DNA of 64,000 nt from Aquilaria yunnanensis (lineage: Eukaryota > Streptophyta > Magnoliopsida > Malvales > Thymelaeaceae). Shown here piece by piece: positions 37,098 to 50,085 of this stretch. The notes under the pieces were generated by a model that did not search any database, was not told where the DNA came from, and saw only the letters and a program-made list of their open reading frames with translations. The stretch lies in contig CM077599.1 of the NCBI GenBank assembly GCA_039654915.1, positions 15,068,501 to 15,132,500 on the forward strand, given 5' to 3'. A program made the translations under genes and the position numbers. Position 1 is the first letter of the stretch. Every line of letters begins with the position of its first letter.

Positions 37098-38010
37098 TAG
37101 GGTAAAATCAAAATATGGTCCGTAACTTTAATTGTTATTGTAAAATAATTGTAATAATTTAAAATATAATTTTTTTCAAAATTATCATCTTCTTCTTCAG
37201 TCTTCAATTCCAGCGGTGGGGCGGATTGCGAGCAGCAGAGGTAGATGGCGAATCGAGAGCCATGAATGGGCCGTTGATTTCTCTCCTTCACGGTGTCCAC
37301 TCGTGATCGAGCACGAGTGCGTGATCGACAATGTGCATTCGATTTCTCTCCTTCACACCTTTGATCTCTCTCTTTCTGTGCGTAACAATTCAGCATGGCT
37401 GCACAATCGAGGGCCCATGTGCGGCTCATCGATCTCGCCAGCCTCTCGCTATGTTACAGAAGATATAGAATCTGGTCGATTTTGCACCATTCCCACTATC
37501 GGATCAGAAATTGGAGCACAAAGAGCAAACAGAAGGAGTGGAAATCTAAGGGTGATTTGCGCCCGACGGCAGGTCAGCCCTGACGGCTTATTCGAGCACG
37601 GAGACGGGTTGGCATTAGCTGCGTCAACGGAGGGTGCATTGCAGAAGTGGCTGGCATGGGACGATGAAGGAGGGGCAGCGGCAAGTGTGGCAGCTTATAA
37701 GGATTCGGCGAAGAAGAACAATTCTGGCTAATATACGTTTTAAGTCTCCAAAATTATGAGTTTTTGCCAATTTTACTCTAAAATTTCATATTCTTCTCGT
37801 GTAATCATTTATTGTTGTTAAATAGGATGCCATGTGGCAAAGTGGGTGCCACACAGGCATCATCCATCCAAGATAAGAACTCAACGGGTGGAATGGATCG
37901 AAATAGGACACGTTAGTTGAGTTGAGGGATTTTAAGAAGCCGAAATAGAGATAGAGGACTAATTTAGGATAACCCTCAAAATTAGGGACCATATTTGAAT
38001 TTTACACTTT
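37098..38010. mobile_element. Mutator-like inverted-repeat element, about 0.9 kb
   Basis: The left edge GGTAAAATCAAAATATGGTC and the right edge in reverse TGTAAAATTCAAATATGGTC pair as inverted ends. A GC-rich core (37200-37730) lies inside, open for 171 codons on the plus strand (37216-37731) without any recognised domain. No clean target duplication was found. The core could be captured gene sequence. Confidence 0.55.
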
Positions 38011-38571
38011 AATTCAGAGATTCTAATGTTTATTGGTCGTATTCTCACTTTTTTAGGCTAAGTAACACTAAACTAATGGACATCTCATAAACTAACATCT
38101 CAAACTTGGCTCAAGTCAAACTTAGTTTAAAACTCATTTATGGCTCGTTCAAGCAGTTATTAAGCAAAGTTTAAACAAATTTTAAACTTGATATATAATT
38201 TAAATAAAGCTTAATTTGCTTATTATCAGTTTAGCTATGTTCGATTTTAGTTTTTTCTCCTTTAATTTAAGTGAATAGCTCAAGCCCAACTCGAGCTCAA
38301 TCGGTTAAAGCTTGTTCACAGCTCATTCATATTTTATTAGACCAAATATCAACAAAACATTGAGCTCAATAAATATTTCAAATCAAATATAATCAGCCTA
38401 ATACTCGTTTTCAACCCTATTCTAATAGCATCACAATCTAAATGGTAGTCAAAATCAAGTACACACGTCAAGTATATTAGTAATAATTATAATACCTTTT
38501 ATTTGCGCAAATGCTATGAAGTAAGTAGGAGTAGATTTTTGGACGACATGAAAATAATATTGGGTAAAAAA

Positions 38572-39028
38572 CACCATTAATTCCAAACCTTTAGCCTTCA
38601 TTATAAATTGGTCTTCAACCTCAAATTGGTCCCTGACTTTTGCAATTAGTTGTATATTGGTTCCTAGTCCTATACAAGATATAGTTGATATAGAAACCTG
38701 CTTTACAAAAAAAACATTAATGTTTTAAATAGTCCATCAATTGTCAAAATATTATAGAATAGTTTGAATTTATTGTAAGACAGTTTTAATATTTTACTTC
38801 TAACTATTTGGCAACTGTCTTACCATAAATTTTTTTAACAATTAATGAGCCATTTAGATTATAAGTTTTCCTCACTCTAAATTAGGTTTTTTCTGTTAAC
38901 TCAGTATTGCCCAGCTCTATGATCGAATATGCAACAAATTATAAAAATTTAAGACTAATTTGCAATAAAATTGAGGATGACAACCATCTTGCAACAGAAA
39001 TTAAAGATTTGAGATGAATAGTGCTCTA
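38572..39028. mobile_element. MITE, about 0.45 kb
   Basis: The left arm CACCATTAATTCCAAACC then TTTAGCCTTCATTATAAATT pairs with the reversed right arm CACTATTCATCTCAAATC then TTTAATTTCTGTTGCAAG. AT-rich, non-coding. Confidence 0.55.
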
Positions 39029-39231
39029 ACCCGAATAATGTTGCTCTCACAAATTTGACATTTGGTACGTTGAACTAAAATCAGTTTCCATTTTGCATTC
39101 AAATTTCTAAAATTGTGCCTAATTGATTCTGGATGGCCATTTTCAACAACTATCAATATCGCAGATAAGTGGGTCTTATGCAACTTGAGGTAGAGAACAA
39201 AAATCTCATCAGTTCATAAGGAGAAAATTGT

Positions 39232-39800
39232 ATAAATGGTTTGTAACCTTTAGTTAGTATTATTTTTAGTCCTTAACTTATTGAATGTTTTGTTTTGATC
39301 TTAAATATATTAAAACTATTTTCTTTTAGTCTCTAGCAAAATGAAATTCATTAACTCAGAATAATTATCTAATAGGAAATTTTAAAATTTTAATTTAAAT
39401 ATTCGGTAATTGTCTTCCAATAAATTCAAATATTTTAAATTTTTTGATAGTAAATAGATAATTTAAAGTAGTAGTTTTTTTCTTTATAAATGAAATAAGT
39501 TCAATTTACAAGAGGAAAAAAGAGTGATTTAAATTTTTTATTAACTATAAAAAAATTATTATACAAATTAAATTTATTGTATGATAGTTATCAAATAGTT
39601 TAAATTATGATCTATAAAGTTGTTACCAGACAAATACTTTGAGTTAACAAATTTCATCAAATTGGAATAAAAATGAAACATTTTAAATAGATTTAGGGCT
39701 AAAATGAAACATTTTTAATAAGTTTTGGACTAAAACAGAATGTTCAATAGGTTAGGAATAAAAATGAAACAATGATTAAACGTTAAAAACCATTTATGAA
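39232..39800. mobile_element. MITE, about 0.57 kb
   Basis: The left arm TATAAATGGTTTGTAACC followed by TTTAGTTAGTATTATTTTTA pairs with the reversed right arm CATAAATGGTTTTTAACG followed by TTTAATCATTGTTTCATTTT. Further inward CTAGCAAAATGAAATTCATT is mirrored near 39640. Confidence 0.7.
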
Positions 39801-42480
39801 ATTTACTCCGGTTCATAAGTGATGTTGTGCAATTGAATTCATTCTTAACTTTCAAAAGACAGATTAATCAAATTAATATAATTAAGATACAAAACACAAA
39901 TTGGAACCAGGTTACAGTAAGGTGCCGCCAGGTATAATTTTAATAATTCAGAAGTTTAGAAACGGTTGTAATTCAAGAACATTAAAAAAGCAGATTTCTA
40001 CTATGACATCAGTCTCAAATTCTCTGTTACATTTCAATTTTTTTTTTTACTTAATTTTGACTTCAACTTATTTCATATTTTATTATTAATTTTATTTAAA
40101 CAAATTATATTAGAAACTACAATACTTATGGTTTTCAAATATATTTTTTTAAAAAATATTATTATTTTAGTGGCTGATTGGAGATAGAAGCGTAAAGTAC
40201 GCAATTTGCTTTCAGATCAATATGATCCTTTGAATTGAACTAATACAGGAACAAGAGAGATAGATTATTTTCCTCCAATTTAGATAAGAAAAGTGGAGGG
40301 ATGATAACTTTCTCTTTTTTTCTATTTCCTCTTATATAAACAAGAGAGTCGTATAAAATTTTCTTTTCTTCCACTCCTTTTATCCCCAACCTAAACAGAC
40401 ACTTACGTGCCACTGAACCGTCCCATTCCCTTTAATGATTATCCAAACAAAGTATTAAAGTTGGCAGTGAGAACCACAAACTTTAAAAGCCGTAAGTTCA
40501 TGCTTCAAGTACAGTATCCATCAGCCGACAAAACACACAAAACACGATGCGAAGATCCCTAGTCCATAGTCCATACCCATACCTATGTTCTCCGCGTGGG
40601 CCGAAGTGCGAACTCCAATGCCAAACCAAAGGACACGTTTCGGAGTGAGACCATAAGATAAAGGTTTAATGACAAGTTGTGGCCAGCGGTTTTGTGCTAA
40701 TTACGTTTTATCTTTTAGATTCAGAAGTTTCTCATATCCCCCCACAGTTTTCAACATCAACGGAGAAAAAAAAAATTGTATTGTATTTCCAGAACATAAA
40801 ATTAATAGTTGATAACAAAAAATTAATAGTTACCCCCCATATGCGAAAACGTGACAGCCATCATTTCAAATACTACTTACGTTTCAATCTATTTGGCCAA
40901 TATACTATTCATAGTTGATAACAAAATTATTAATACAGTCGTGAAACGGATTTTTGAGTGCTAGCCATTTAGTTCAGGATTAGGGTATTTTTACTCAAAA
41001 CCAGTGGTAGAAAGCTACAGAATTGTGTCTTCACAGAGAACTATCTGACTGTTAAGTTAATGCTTTGAAATTACACGAAGTAGTTATGGAAAATTCGAAG
41101 TTTTGTACATATCTTGAATGTATGGCGAATGTCTCATTCTATAGATGGGGGTGAAATTCTAGGTCTTATGAAGGTGTAATTAATGAAATATTTTATTCTT
41201 TGTAGGAAATATCTCTTATTAAATATTTTCCTTAATTATAGTTGATGTCGAATTGGACCTCATTGTGAACTGGGTCGTAACAATAGACAAGAAGAACAAC
41301 CTTGGCCAAATATGGTATCAATAGTAATTAATATATAAATTTTTTTTCTTGAAATTTTGGTATATAGAATGTAAAATTTATATTCACAAATAGCAAATGA
41401 AAGCTTCTAGTTTTCCAAATATATAATTTTTAATTTTAGAAAATAATGACATAAATAAATTTAAGTGAAAAAAAATCAATTTGGAACAATGAGAATATGA
41501 GCATCAACAATTTTAAGCTGCTATTTGAAAAATTTATTTTAAGGTGACATATGTACTTTTGCTCGCATTTTGACACATGAGTGGGATTGAAAATGAGCTG
41601 AATTAAGTAGTAGGTTAATTACATTCAATTTGAAATATCTATTGAATTTGATATTTTTGTTTACATTTGAATTGAAAGAGAATATTCAAGAGCAATGAAC
41701 TAGCTTTAGCCAATTGAACTTGAGTAAAGTTTGAGCTATCTGCTTAAGTTAAAGGAAAAAATTAAAATAAAATAAAGCCAAGCCAAGTAATAAGGAAAGC
41801 GATTTTTTTTAATTGTATATTGAGCTCAAAATTTTGTTAAGCTGACTTGATAATAATTTGAATAAGCCACCAATGAGTTTTAAGTATAGTCGAATTTGAG
41901 TTATTTGTTTATTTTTCACCGTTACACTTGAGAGGCTTACAATGTTAAATTGAAAATTTGATGACTGCCCCTGCAAGTTTGCCTAACACAATGGCTAAGA
42001 CACAGGGGACATTGTGAAAAGGCCTGATGTTCAATTTCAGCCTCTCCACTCCATGTAGAATGTCAAATGAAGCTAGTTTAATTATCATTTGGGTCCCAAA
42101 AAAATTAGCATTTCTCTTGCTTTAATTACGGTAAGTGTATCTCCTTTTTTGTATACTTGCGATGCTTCTGAATGCCAAAAAAAAAGAAAGAGAGTTTGAT
42201 GTCTAAACCTACCCATAGAAATACTTCAGGGGGGGTTAAGGGGTGAGTAGGTATAGTTTGAGGATTCTCTTGGAAGGTGAGCTCCGAGTTAAGAACAGCA
42301 GCGAGCGCCGAGCTGACTTAACTAAGATCCTCAACCTTTATAGGAAAAAAAAAAAAACAGAAGTTCCTGCTCCACGGAAAAATATTTCCGGGCATATGCA
42401 TGGAAAAAAGATCAAAAGCACAGACATTATCTATTTGATCTTCTCCAATTTAGGCGGAAAAAAGCAGTTGGGCTGAGAAA

Positions 42481-44693
42481 ATGGCAGAGAAATGTGAGGA
42501 CTGCAGGAGCTGGGAAGAGGGGATCTTTTGGACCCATTTTCAGTCCACTCATTTCACTCTGTTTCTTCGTGGTTCTTTCCATCAGCATCTTGTAAGTTTC
42601 CCTTATCCCATCTGGGAATTTCCTGTAAATTTCTTTCTTGAGGGTTTTAGCGCATCGGATCAGAAGCTTTTTATGTTTATTTTCTCTCTTTCTGGAATCT
42701 ATTTCTGGGTGTGCAATAATTTGTTTTATCATTTCTGTGTGAATTGAGCGCCTATTCTTTCATGCGAATTTGGAGTCAGAGACTGAGATCCTTGCGACTA
42801 GAGATAGAGACCTCCTGCTTATTTAATTTTACTAAGCATTCAAGTCATCTTCATGTTGATTCTGGATCATGCATCTTTACTCTGGAAAGTCCTGAAATTA
42901 ATCAAAGAACACTTCTGAAGAAGAAAAATGTGCAAAAAAAATTATTTCTTTGTTACTTCATGAACCAGTCTGGCTGCAGATATCCATCACTTAAAGGTTA
43001 CAGCGTCATAATGTAGGTACATACCTTTCTTGGACTGTGATGATACACAATAGCTCAGTTTTTTGTGCATTAAGGACAATAATTGAAAGACCGAACTCCA
43101 AAGTTGAAAAATTGCTAGAGGATCCTGCTGTCTGTGAAGCACATATCCCCACATTGAGCGGGCAATGTCTATAACTGAATCCAGTTCTCTTGATATGCCA
43201 TGCATTTTGATGGTGCATTGTGTATGATATTGCAGGAGCTACCAGAAAAATTTGCCAAACATTTTAAGCAAAAGCTACCACCAACGGTGACTCTAAAAGG
43301 CCCTAGTGGTAATACTTGGGAAGTTGGACTGTCTAAAATTGATGAGACTTTGTCCTTCAATCACGGCTGGCAAGATTTTATCCGCGATCATTCCTTGGCA
43401 GAGAATGACTTTTTGGTCTTCAAGTACAATGGGGCATCTGTTTTTGAAGTTCTTATGTTTGATGGGCAGAGCTTGTGTGAGAAGGCAGCTTCATATTTTG
43501 TAAGAAAATGCGGACATACAGAACATGCCCGTGGATCCCCAGCAAAAAGAAAAATGGAAGAAAATTCTGCTGAAGTTATTCAGCTGTCTACAGACTGTGG
43601 TCAAGAAGGCACGCCTGAGAAGTCACCAAATAATGATATCAAGCCTCGTTCAGTGAAACGGCCTATCAAACCCACAACGAAGATGAAGATGAGTAATGGA
43701 GTTTGTTCGATTCGGCCTATTCGTGCTAGATACAACCTAGGGGTGCGAGAACCTTGTTCTCCAGTTGAGGAAGTGGGCATTATACCTAGTACGACTTCTT
43801 TCAATGCTTGGTTCAACACGTAAATTGATTTTTCTGTTACATTTTTCCTTCATGTAGACATCTCGTTGCTATCAACTTTTGTTCCTAAAGCCCTTGTTTT
43901 GAAGTTTATTGTCGTTAAATGTAACCTTTCAGCATATTGTCATTTCTCAATGTCTCTATATTTGATATGCTACTGTTCATCATGTCAATAGATCGCATTT
44001 ATGGGAGTTTGTGATGTTTTATTGTACTCTTTTTTCATGATCTACAAAACAATTGATATGTTAGCATTATTGGTGAACGTAGAAAAGAGGTCCATCCTGA
44101 AGCCTATGGCATGTAGGAGGCTCATATCTGAACCAGAGAAAAGGAGGGCCCTGGAATTGGCACAAGCAGCGTTAAGAGAAGGTGGTTTCATCGTAGTCAT
44201 GAAACCCACCCATGTACGATCAAGATTTTTTCTGGTAAACATTCTCTTCTGGAAGTGTTGGACAAACATTGGTTTCAGTTTGCCATTGCTCGCTTGTTGT
44301 CAAAATTTTTGCCATTTTCTTCAATCTTTGTGACACTGTTGATTGATTCAGACTATCCCTGCTGGATGGCTGGCAAGGCACTACTGTTCGGAGAAACAAG
44401 TTATGGTTCTGCGACATAACACGACCACATGGAGGGCAACATTCAATTATTACAGACAAGGTGACTTTGGAGGACTCACTGGTGGCTGGAAGAGCTTTGC
44501 TACAGATAACAAGCTGGTGGAACATGATGTCTGTGTCTTCCATCCTGAAGATGTGACTGCGAGGCCCCTCGTGTTCGATGTCAACATCTTCCGTGCCCTG
44601 CAAGAAGCAGACCCTCCTCTGGCTTGCGGTGACCTAGTCTTAGACTCTCAAGCAAATGAGGCTACCGCATCTGAAGACTATCCAGTGGCATGA
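42481..44693 (+). CDS. REM-type transcription factor with two B3 domains
   Basis: Proposed exons 42481-42591, 43236-43819, 44117-44234 and 44352-44693, about 384 residues; a nuclear DNA-binding protein. Exon 1, MAEKCEDCRSWEEGIFWTHF followed by FTLFLRGSFHQHL, and exon 2, ELPEKFAKHFKQKLPPTVTL then KGPSGNTWEVGL, GWQDFIRDHSLAENDFLVF, form B3 domain 1 (residues about 14-115). The end, FIVVMKPTHVRSRFFL then TIPAGWLARHYCSEKQVMVL, GGWKSFATDNKLVEHDVCVF, forms B3 domain 2 (about 258-362). The linker is lysine/proline-rich. The first, third and last junctions are clear (CTT/GTAAGT, CTG/GTAAAC, TTCAG/ACTATC). The exon 2/3 junction is not: AACAC/GTAAAT to ATGTAG/GAGGCTC keeps frame into LISEPEKRRALELAQAALRE, while CCTA/GTACGA to CGTAG/AAAAGAGG is an alternative with a slightly different linker. 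It shares REM type and strand with the gene at 29432. Confidence 0.85.
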
Positions 44694-44911
44694 ATACTGA
44701 ACCTGCAGCTGCTTAACCTTGTTGTCTGAAAACGTGGTTGATGAGATGTGTTATTATCTGTATGAGTCTGAGGTACTGCTGCCCTTGATCATGTATGCTA
44801 CTGTTGTTTGTAAAAATGGTTGATGAGATGTGTTATTATCTGTAGATGACATTAGTGTTGTTTCTTCTATGTTCAGGTGCATGCCCGCTCTTCTACAGCC
44901 TAGAAATGGCC

Positions 44912-45035
44912 AAACTATGCATTTAGCCCCTGAACTTACCCAACTCGCGCGAGTTGGTCCACAAATCAATGCTCAGTAAATATAAATCCCTGAACTTTGA
45001 AAAACTATGCGAGTTAGTCTATTAGTTCAAGCATA
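44912..45035. mobile_element. Single end of a GGCC-type Mutator-like element
   Basis: GGCCAAACTATGCATTTAGC followed by CTGAACTT...GCGCGAGTTGG copies the arm of the elements at 7674 and 14189. No opposite arm was seen downstream, so this is a fragment or solo end. It lies about 220 bases after the REM stop codon. Confidence 0.6.
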
Positions 45036-45603
45036 TTGATAGGAAAATTGTAAAAGTCCTATTGATCTCTTTTATTCTGGCACAGAAATACTCTTAGTTT
45101 AAAATTATTCAAATAAACTATTTCCTTTGCTCAGGGATGAAAGTTCAGGTTGTAAGATCGGGTTTGGGTTGAAACCCAATTTTATAGTGTGTCCCTAACA
45201 CTATCCCGACCATATTCTAGTCATAACCCAAATTGACCCTAAATCCTACTGTTTTATTTTGTGATGTTTTGATTGGTTTTCATCGATATTTATTTTTTGG
45301 CAAATGTACCTAGAATTATTAGAATAAATTATTGCAATAATATTATAAACGAACTAGAATGGGGCTCGTAGTTCATTGTAGGTCAAGTAAATATGTATGA
45401 ATCAATCAAATATACATATTTGTTATAGTACTAATATTATAAATAAAAGAAGTGGTAAATAAAAATTATTAGTGATTTCTAAAAATTAATTAATGATTAA
45501 TTCAAAGCATTGAAAAATTGATTTGGTAAAGACCCGACATTTCTAATACGTAAAGGGAAAGTTTGATCCCACTTCATTTCTTGTTTACTAAATTCAAGAT
45601 ATT

Positions 45604-45800
45604 TAAATGTAAAATATGTGATATAAAATCAAAGACTTGACATAAAAAATAATTACATAAAAAATAATTAATTCTTGCTTTTTAAATATAAAATATATGA
45701 CATAAAATCAAAGACCCGACATAAAAAATAATTAATTCCTTCTTTTTAAATATCTTGCTTGAAATTGTAACTCTTCCTTTTAGCTTGAAAGCATGAAATT
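45604..45800. repeat. Short direct repeats (78-bp spacing) in AT-rich DNA
   Basis: TAAAATCAAAGACTTGACAT and TAAAATCAAAGACCCGACAT, each followed by AAAAAATAATTA, lie about 78 bases apart. Just after comes a second small pair, GAAATTGTAACTCTTCCTTT / GAAATTGTAACTTTTCCTCT. Nothing coding is seen. Confidence 0.55.
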
Positions 45801-46824
45801 GTAACTTTTCCTCTTAGCTTTACGTGGAATATTAAATCACTTTAATCAGACATCTAAGTAAAAAGTTATAGCAAAAATACTATAATATGTCAATGTTGTC
45901 GAGTCTTGGTGACGTTGTGCTAGGAAATGGAGATGCGGCACCATAGACAATAACTCTAAGATTCTAGGAGCATCAAGCTTGCTTTATAGCATGTTTGGGG
46001 TTAGGAACCATTTATACAATTTACTCTATTTGTATCTTTGTCCTGCTGTCTGGCAGCTTAATGTTTTTCTCTCGTGTAGTTATTAATTAGCAGAAAATCG
46101 TAAACAAAGCTGGGGACAAGTAATCGAATCGCAGTCAGCCAAGAAAATGGTTTGACTGCAAAGCCAAACGACGCGGAGGTAGGCATGAACGATTCATCAA
46201 AGTTACGACTACATACCTTGATCAATTAAATTAATACAATATAAATACTGATTTCAAGTGATAAGCAGCAGCATCTATTACAAAGTATTAGCGATTAATT
46301 AATGGTTAATTTGATCAACAGGTGGCCCTCCAAATGGCCCTCCAACATGCCAAATCCACTAATTAGCTGCTCAAGCCTCTCGTACGTCATTTAACCCTTC
46401 ACAACCACTACAACAATATTTCAAACTTTTCCATATGAAAAAGAGTACCAGTTTAGAAACCCTTTTAATTTCTCGTCATAGCTCTACTTTAAAGACATTA
46501 ATCTTCACTTTCATGAGATGGAATGATGCTCTTAGGCTGAGGTTCGTGCTTCTGACTGCAGATTATCTTCAAATTATTCTCCACGGTGGTGAAAGTGAAA
46601 ATGTACCTTCGCCTTCTGTTGGAAATAAAATAAGGCATGCACCTAGAAGCAACACTTTTTTTTTAAGCTGGTTATAATTCTTTACTAGGCCTGGGCCAAG
46701 TTTGTAAGCTGGTCTAGCTGATCTGGCCATGATAAAAGGCCTAGAGCAAACCCTCAATTCAAGGAAGGATAACCCTAAAACAATAGGTGTTGGAAGGGAC
46801 ACAATTAGATTTTAAGGGCTAGTT

Positions 46825-47392
46825 TTAGGGATAGCAACAGGGCGGATTGGATACGAGTACTCTCTATTTGTCATATGTGTCTGCGGTATTTTTAGTACCC
46901 TTCACTTCAATTGTATCTGTAAGCGGATGAAAAATATTACTTGTACCCATAACCCGCAGATAATTCGTACCCACAGTAACCTGCGGTTTAAACTATGTTT
47001 TTTAAATTTCATAAAAATAAAATATAAAAAATATATATAAAGTCATTCTCCACATATAATACAAAAAAATTATAAAATACACAAAATCAGAACATACATA
47101 TAAGAAAATATTCAATGAGAATTAGTATAAAACATTAGTTAAATGTGGGTATTGCATGCTATTGTAATTAATAAATAGAAAATTTACACTTGCGGATTTT
47201 ACGAGTAGGCGGAGCAGATTTACCTGTGATGAATATCTCATACCCACTACTCTCCCGTATCCGTCAGATGGGTGTGATTTGCTACTTCTGTCCGCCATAT
47301 CATGAGTATTTTTACCTATTTACCCATCTGTCATGGGCGAATATTCGTGAATTACGGATTTCACCCCCACCCACTTGCCATCTCTAGGCGAG
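46825..47392. mobile_element. hAT-like non-autonomous element, about 0.57 kb
   Basis: The left end TAGGGATAGCAACAGGGCGG and the right end in reverse TAGAGATGGCAAGTGGGTGG are the TAGGGATGGCAA-type termini common in plant hAT MITEs. Subterminal copies of ACCCGCAGATAATTCGTACC and ATTCACGAATATTCGCCC motifs occur. There is no transposase. Confidence 0.7.
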
Positions 47393-47745
47393 TTTGAGAA
47401 TAGAGAAGGAATATGTGCATTTATGATAGGTATAAGATCATTTCCTTGATGAGGTCTAATCCGTACTTAATTAACTACCTTAACCTAGCAGATGACCTAA
47501 GAGACTAAGACAACGCTAAAGACTCCTAAACAATAGTATACTAATTTGAATATCTAAGAGTTCTCATAGGAAATACAGGTCTAGATTCTCTTAAAACTTA
47601 TTTTATTTTATTTTTTACATTAAAAAACTAGGGATGTAACCTTGCAGGTGACACATGTGACCTAGGCATTCTATTTGCCATCACATGGATTTTAGGAAAG
47701 GCTAGCTTGTTAGGATCATTGAGGCCTTTTATAAGGAAAAAAAAA

Positions 47746-48194
47746 TTTAATTACAATTTATCCTCTAAAATTTAGGTGAAATTATATTTTACCCATTCTG
47801 TTTTAAAAGTATACAATTTATCCTTACATTTTTAATAAAATTCAATAGCAACTATTGAAATATTAATTTAGACTGTACAGTTGTTATGTTCAAGTAATTT
47901 TAATCTGTATGGTACTCTTTTTTTTTTTTACAATTAATTGACATTTAAAAAATACTGTTTTAAAACTGAAATAAATACATAAAGAAAATTTGATAATTTA
48001 AAATATCCATTAATTGTAAAAAAAATATCATACAAATTGAAATTGCAAAAAGATATCTACTGCAATGTCTAAATTAAAATTTCAGAAGTTACTATCAGAC
48101 TGAATTAAAAGATAGGGGCAAAATGTCTAAATAAAATGAGGTAAAATATAATTTCACCTAAACTTCAAAGAACAAATTGTAATTATCCTAAAAA
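47746..48194. mobile_element. MITE, second copy of the family at 33838
   Basis: The ends AATTACAATTTATCCTCTAA and, in reverse, AATTACAATTTGTTCTTTGA pair. Both continue into TTTAGGTGAAATTATATTTT. The interior words AACTATTGAAATATTAATTT and TGTACAGTTGTTATGTTCAA match those of the copy at 33838. Confidence 0.75.
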
Positions 48195-48659
48195 AAATAA
48201 TCACTGAGGCCTGACCTAAGATTGTTAATCAGTCACAACCTTAGCTTAAAAACCCATCTTAGGCCCTAAGAATGGGCTACATCTAAGTGTAAGTGTAACT
48301 AAGACAAGTTACTTGCAAATCGTATTAGAGCTCCAACTCAAGTGGGACTCAAAAGTTTTGTGGCAGAAAAGATAAAGAATGCATTGAAGAAACATTATCA
48401 ACAATCTTTTTGTGGCCCAACACATAAGTTGCTTTGTCCTAAGTTATTTACATTATTTACTATTTACTATGTACAATAATTAATCTATAATTTTTTATTT
48501 TTAATATTTTAACATATAAATATAAAAATTTTATATATAAATGATAAATAAAATTTATAGTTTCTAGATAGAAATTTTTTCAATCTTTAAATAATAATGA
48601 TATAAATACATTTAAGATAAACTTAAATTGAAAAGTGAAATGTATTAAAGAAGACGGGA

Positions 48660-50085
48660 CAGATGAAGTGCTTGCAAAAAAGTTAAGTGACCAACATTAT
48701 GTGAAAAGAGAGTAATGATAACAACATGTAACCATTTTTTCTATATTGTCACTCAGTGATATGATCAGGATGTCATACTCATAAAGACGTGTACTTACCT
48801 CAATCAAGTTTCAAGTTTCATAAAGGTGCGATGGGAGGCGAGGTGCGAGAATGACTTGAAGCGGAGTGGCTTTAAGATTGGTCAACCCCGGTTCACCAGT
48901 CATGTCCACCATTTGATCTGACACGGTCTTGATGTCAAATGCATGCAACAAATTGGCAAGCGTGAGTTGCAAAACTTGAAGAGCAAAAGAAATTCCAGGG
49001 CACACTCTTCTGCCGCTACCAAAAGGAATCAGCTCAAAGTTTTGTCCTCTCACATCGTAGTGCTTATGTGTTGTAAGGAATCTGTCAGGCAAGAACTTGT
49101 CTGGATTCACCCACACGTTTGGGTCACGTTGGGTTTTGGATATGTTGACGATGAGGCGGGTACGCGTCGGGATGAAGTAGCCGGCAGTGGTGCAATTGTC
49201 AGTGGATTCATGGGGGCCAGAGAGGGGAGCGGAAGGGTAGAGGCGGAGGGACTCCTTGATGATGGCTTGGAGGAGGGGCAAGTTCTTGAGGTCATCCTCT
49301 CGGACTTGTCTTTGTCGTCCAACGTTGGTGTCCAGTTCTTGTTGGGCTCTTTCAAGGATGTTGCGATGGTTGAGTAGTAAAGCAAGTGTCCATGTTAATG
49401 AGACTGTGGTTGTGTCCGTGCCACCCAAGATTATGACCTGCAAACAAACAGGACAGGCAGGAGCGGAGCCACACAAAGTTTAGCTAGTGGGGGCAAGGAT
49501 TAATTGTCAACTTAATATTTTATTAATAAAATTTAAGTGTCAAAAAATATAAATAAAGCAAGAAAATTGCACATAGACTCAGTTTGTTAAAGATGAAATA
49601 AATAATTGAACAAATTAATACTAATAGAATAATATTTTCCTTGGTTGAAAAATATAACATAAGCAATAATACATAATTCACTTATATAAAGAAAAGTTGG
49701 GCTTACTCAACTAAACAACTAATTTCTAATTTTAAGAAATAATTAAATTTAAAAATACATGCTAATGCAATAAAATGAGGTAAACGATAAAAGATGCTAT
49801 AAAATTAGTTAACAGTGAATAAATGAAATAGATAATATTTATTCCTTTTAATATGTGGTAATGTTCACTGGAAAAGAAACTAGTAGGAGAGAAATAAGAA
49901 CTTTTCAAGCTTTTGTTAGATTTTTACCATTTTACTCATTTTATTTGACGTGATAAGTTTGGGATCAATTAGGTAAGAATGGGTCAATCATTCAAGGCTT
50001 TATTAGTTTTCTATAACAATTTTCTAGCAATGAGGTCAATAGAAAATTTTTAATAGGGTCAAAATACATTTTAATGAAACTTTAT
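48660..50085. repeat. Arm A of a segmental duplication (matches about 62625-64000)
   Basis: From CAAAAAAGTTAAGTGACCAA (about 48676) through exon 2 of the CYP82 gene and 0.65 kb of its intron, the sequence is closely matched at 62632-64000. The match includes non-coding flanks (CATGTAACCATTTTTTCTAT) and intron (AAAATTGCACATAGACTC). A gap of about 50 bases near 49865-49920 is absent from the other arm. Confidence 0.9.

Larger units (their letters stand above)
32448..42480. other. Ten-kilobase intergenic region between the REM genes
   Basis: No intact gene was found. Named elements are listed separately. 32448-33830 is partly 3' flank of the REM gene. 35700-36290 and 40100-42240 are AT-rich with only short frames. 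40490-40660 is a slightly GC-richer stretch without recognisable coding sense. 41980-42060 holds a tRNA-like (SINE-type) word, ACACAATGGCTAAGACAC. Confidence 0.55.

Noticed and set aside
48943..49377. 144-codon plus-strand frame over the CYP82 exon
   Set aside because: Antisense shadow of the real P450 exon; the same shadow recurs at 62896-63333 in the paralogue.
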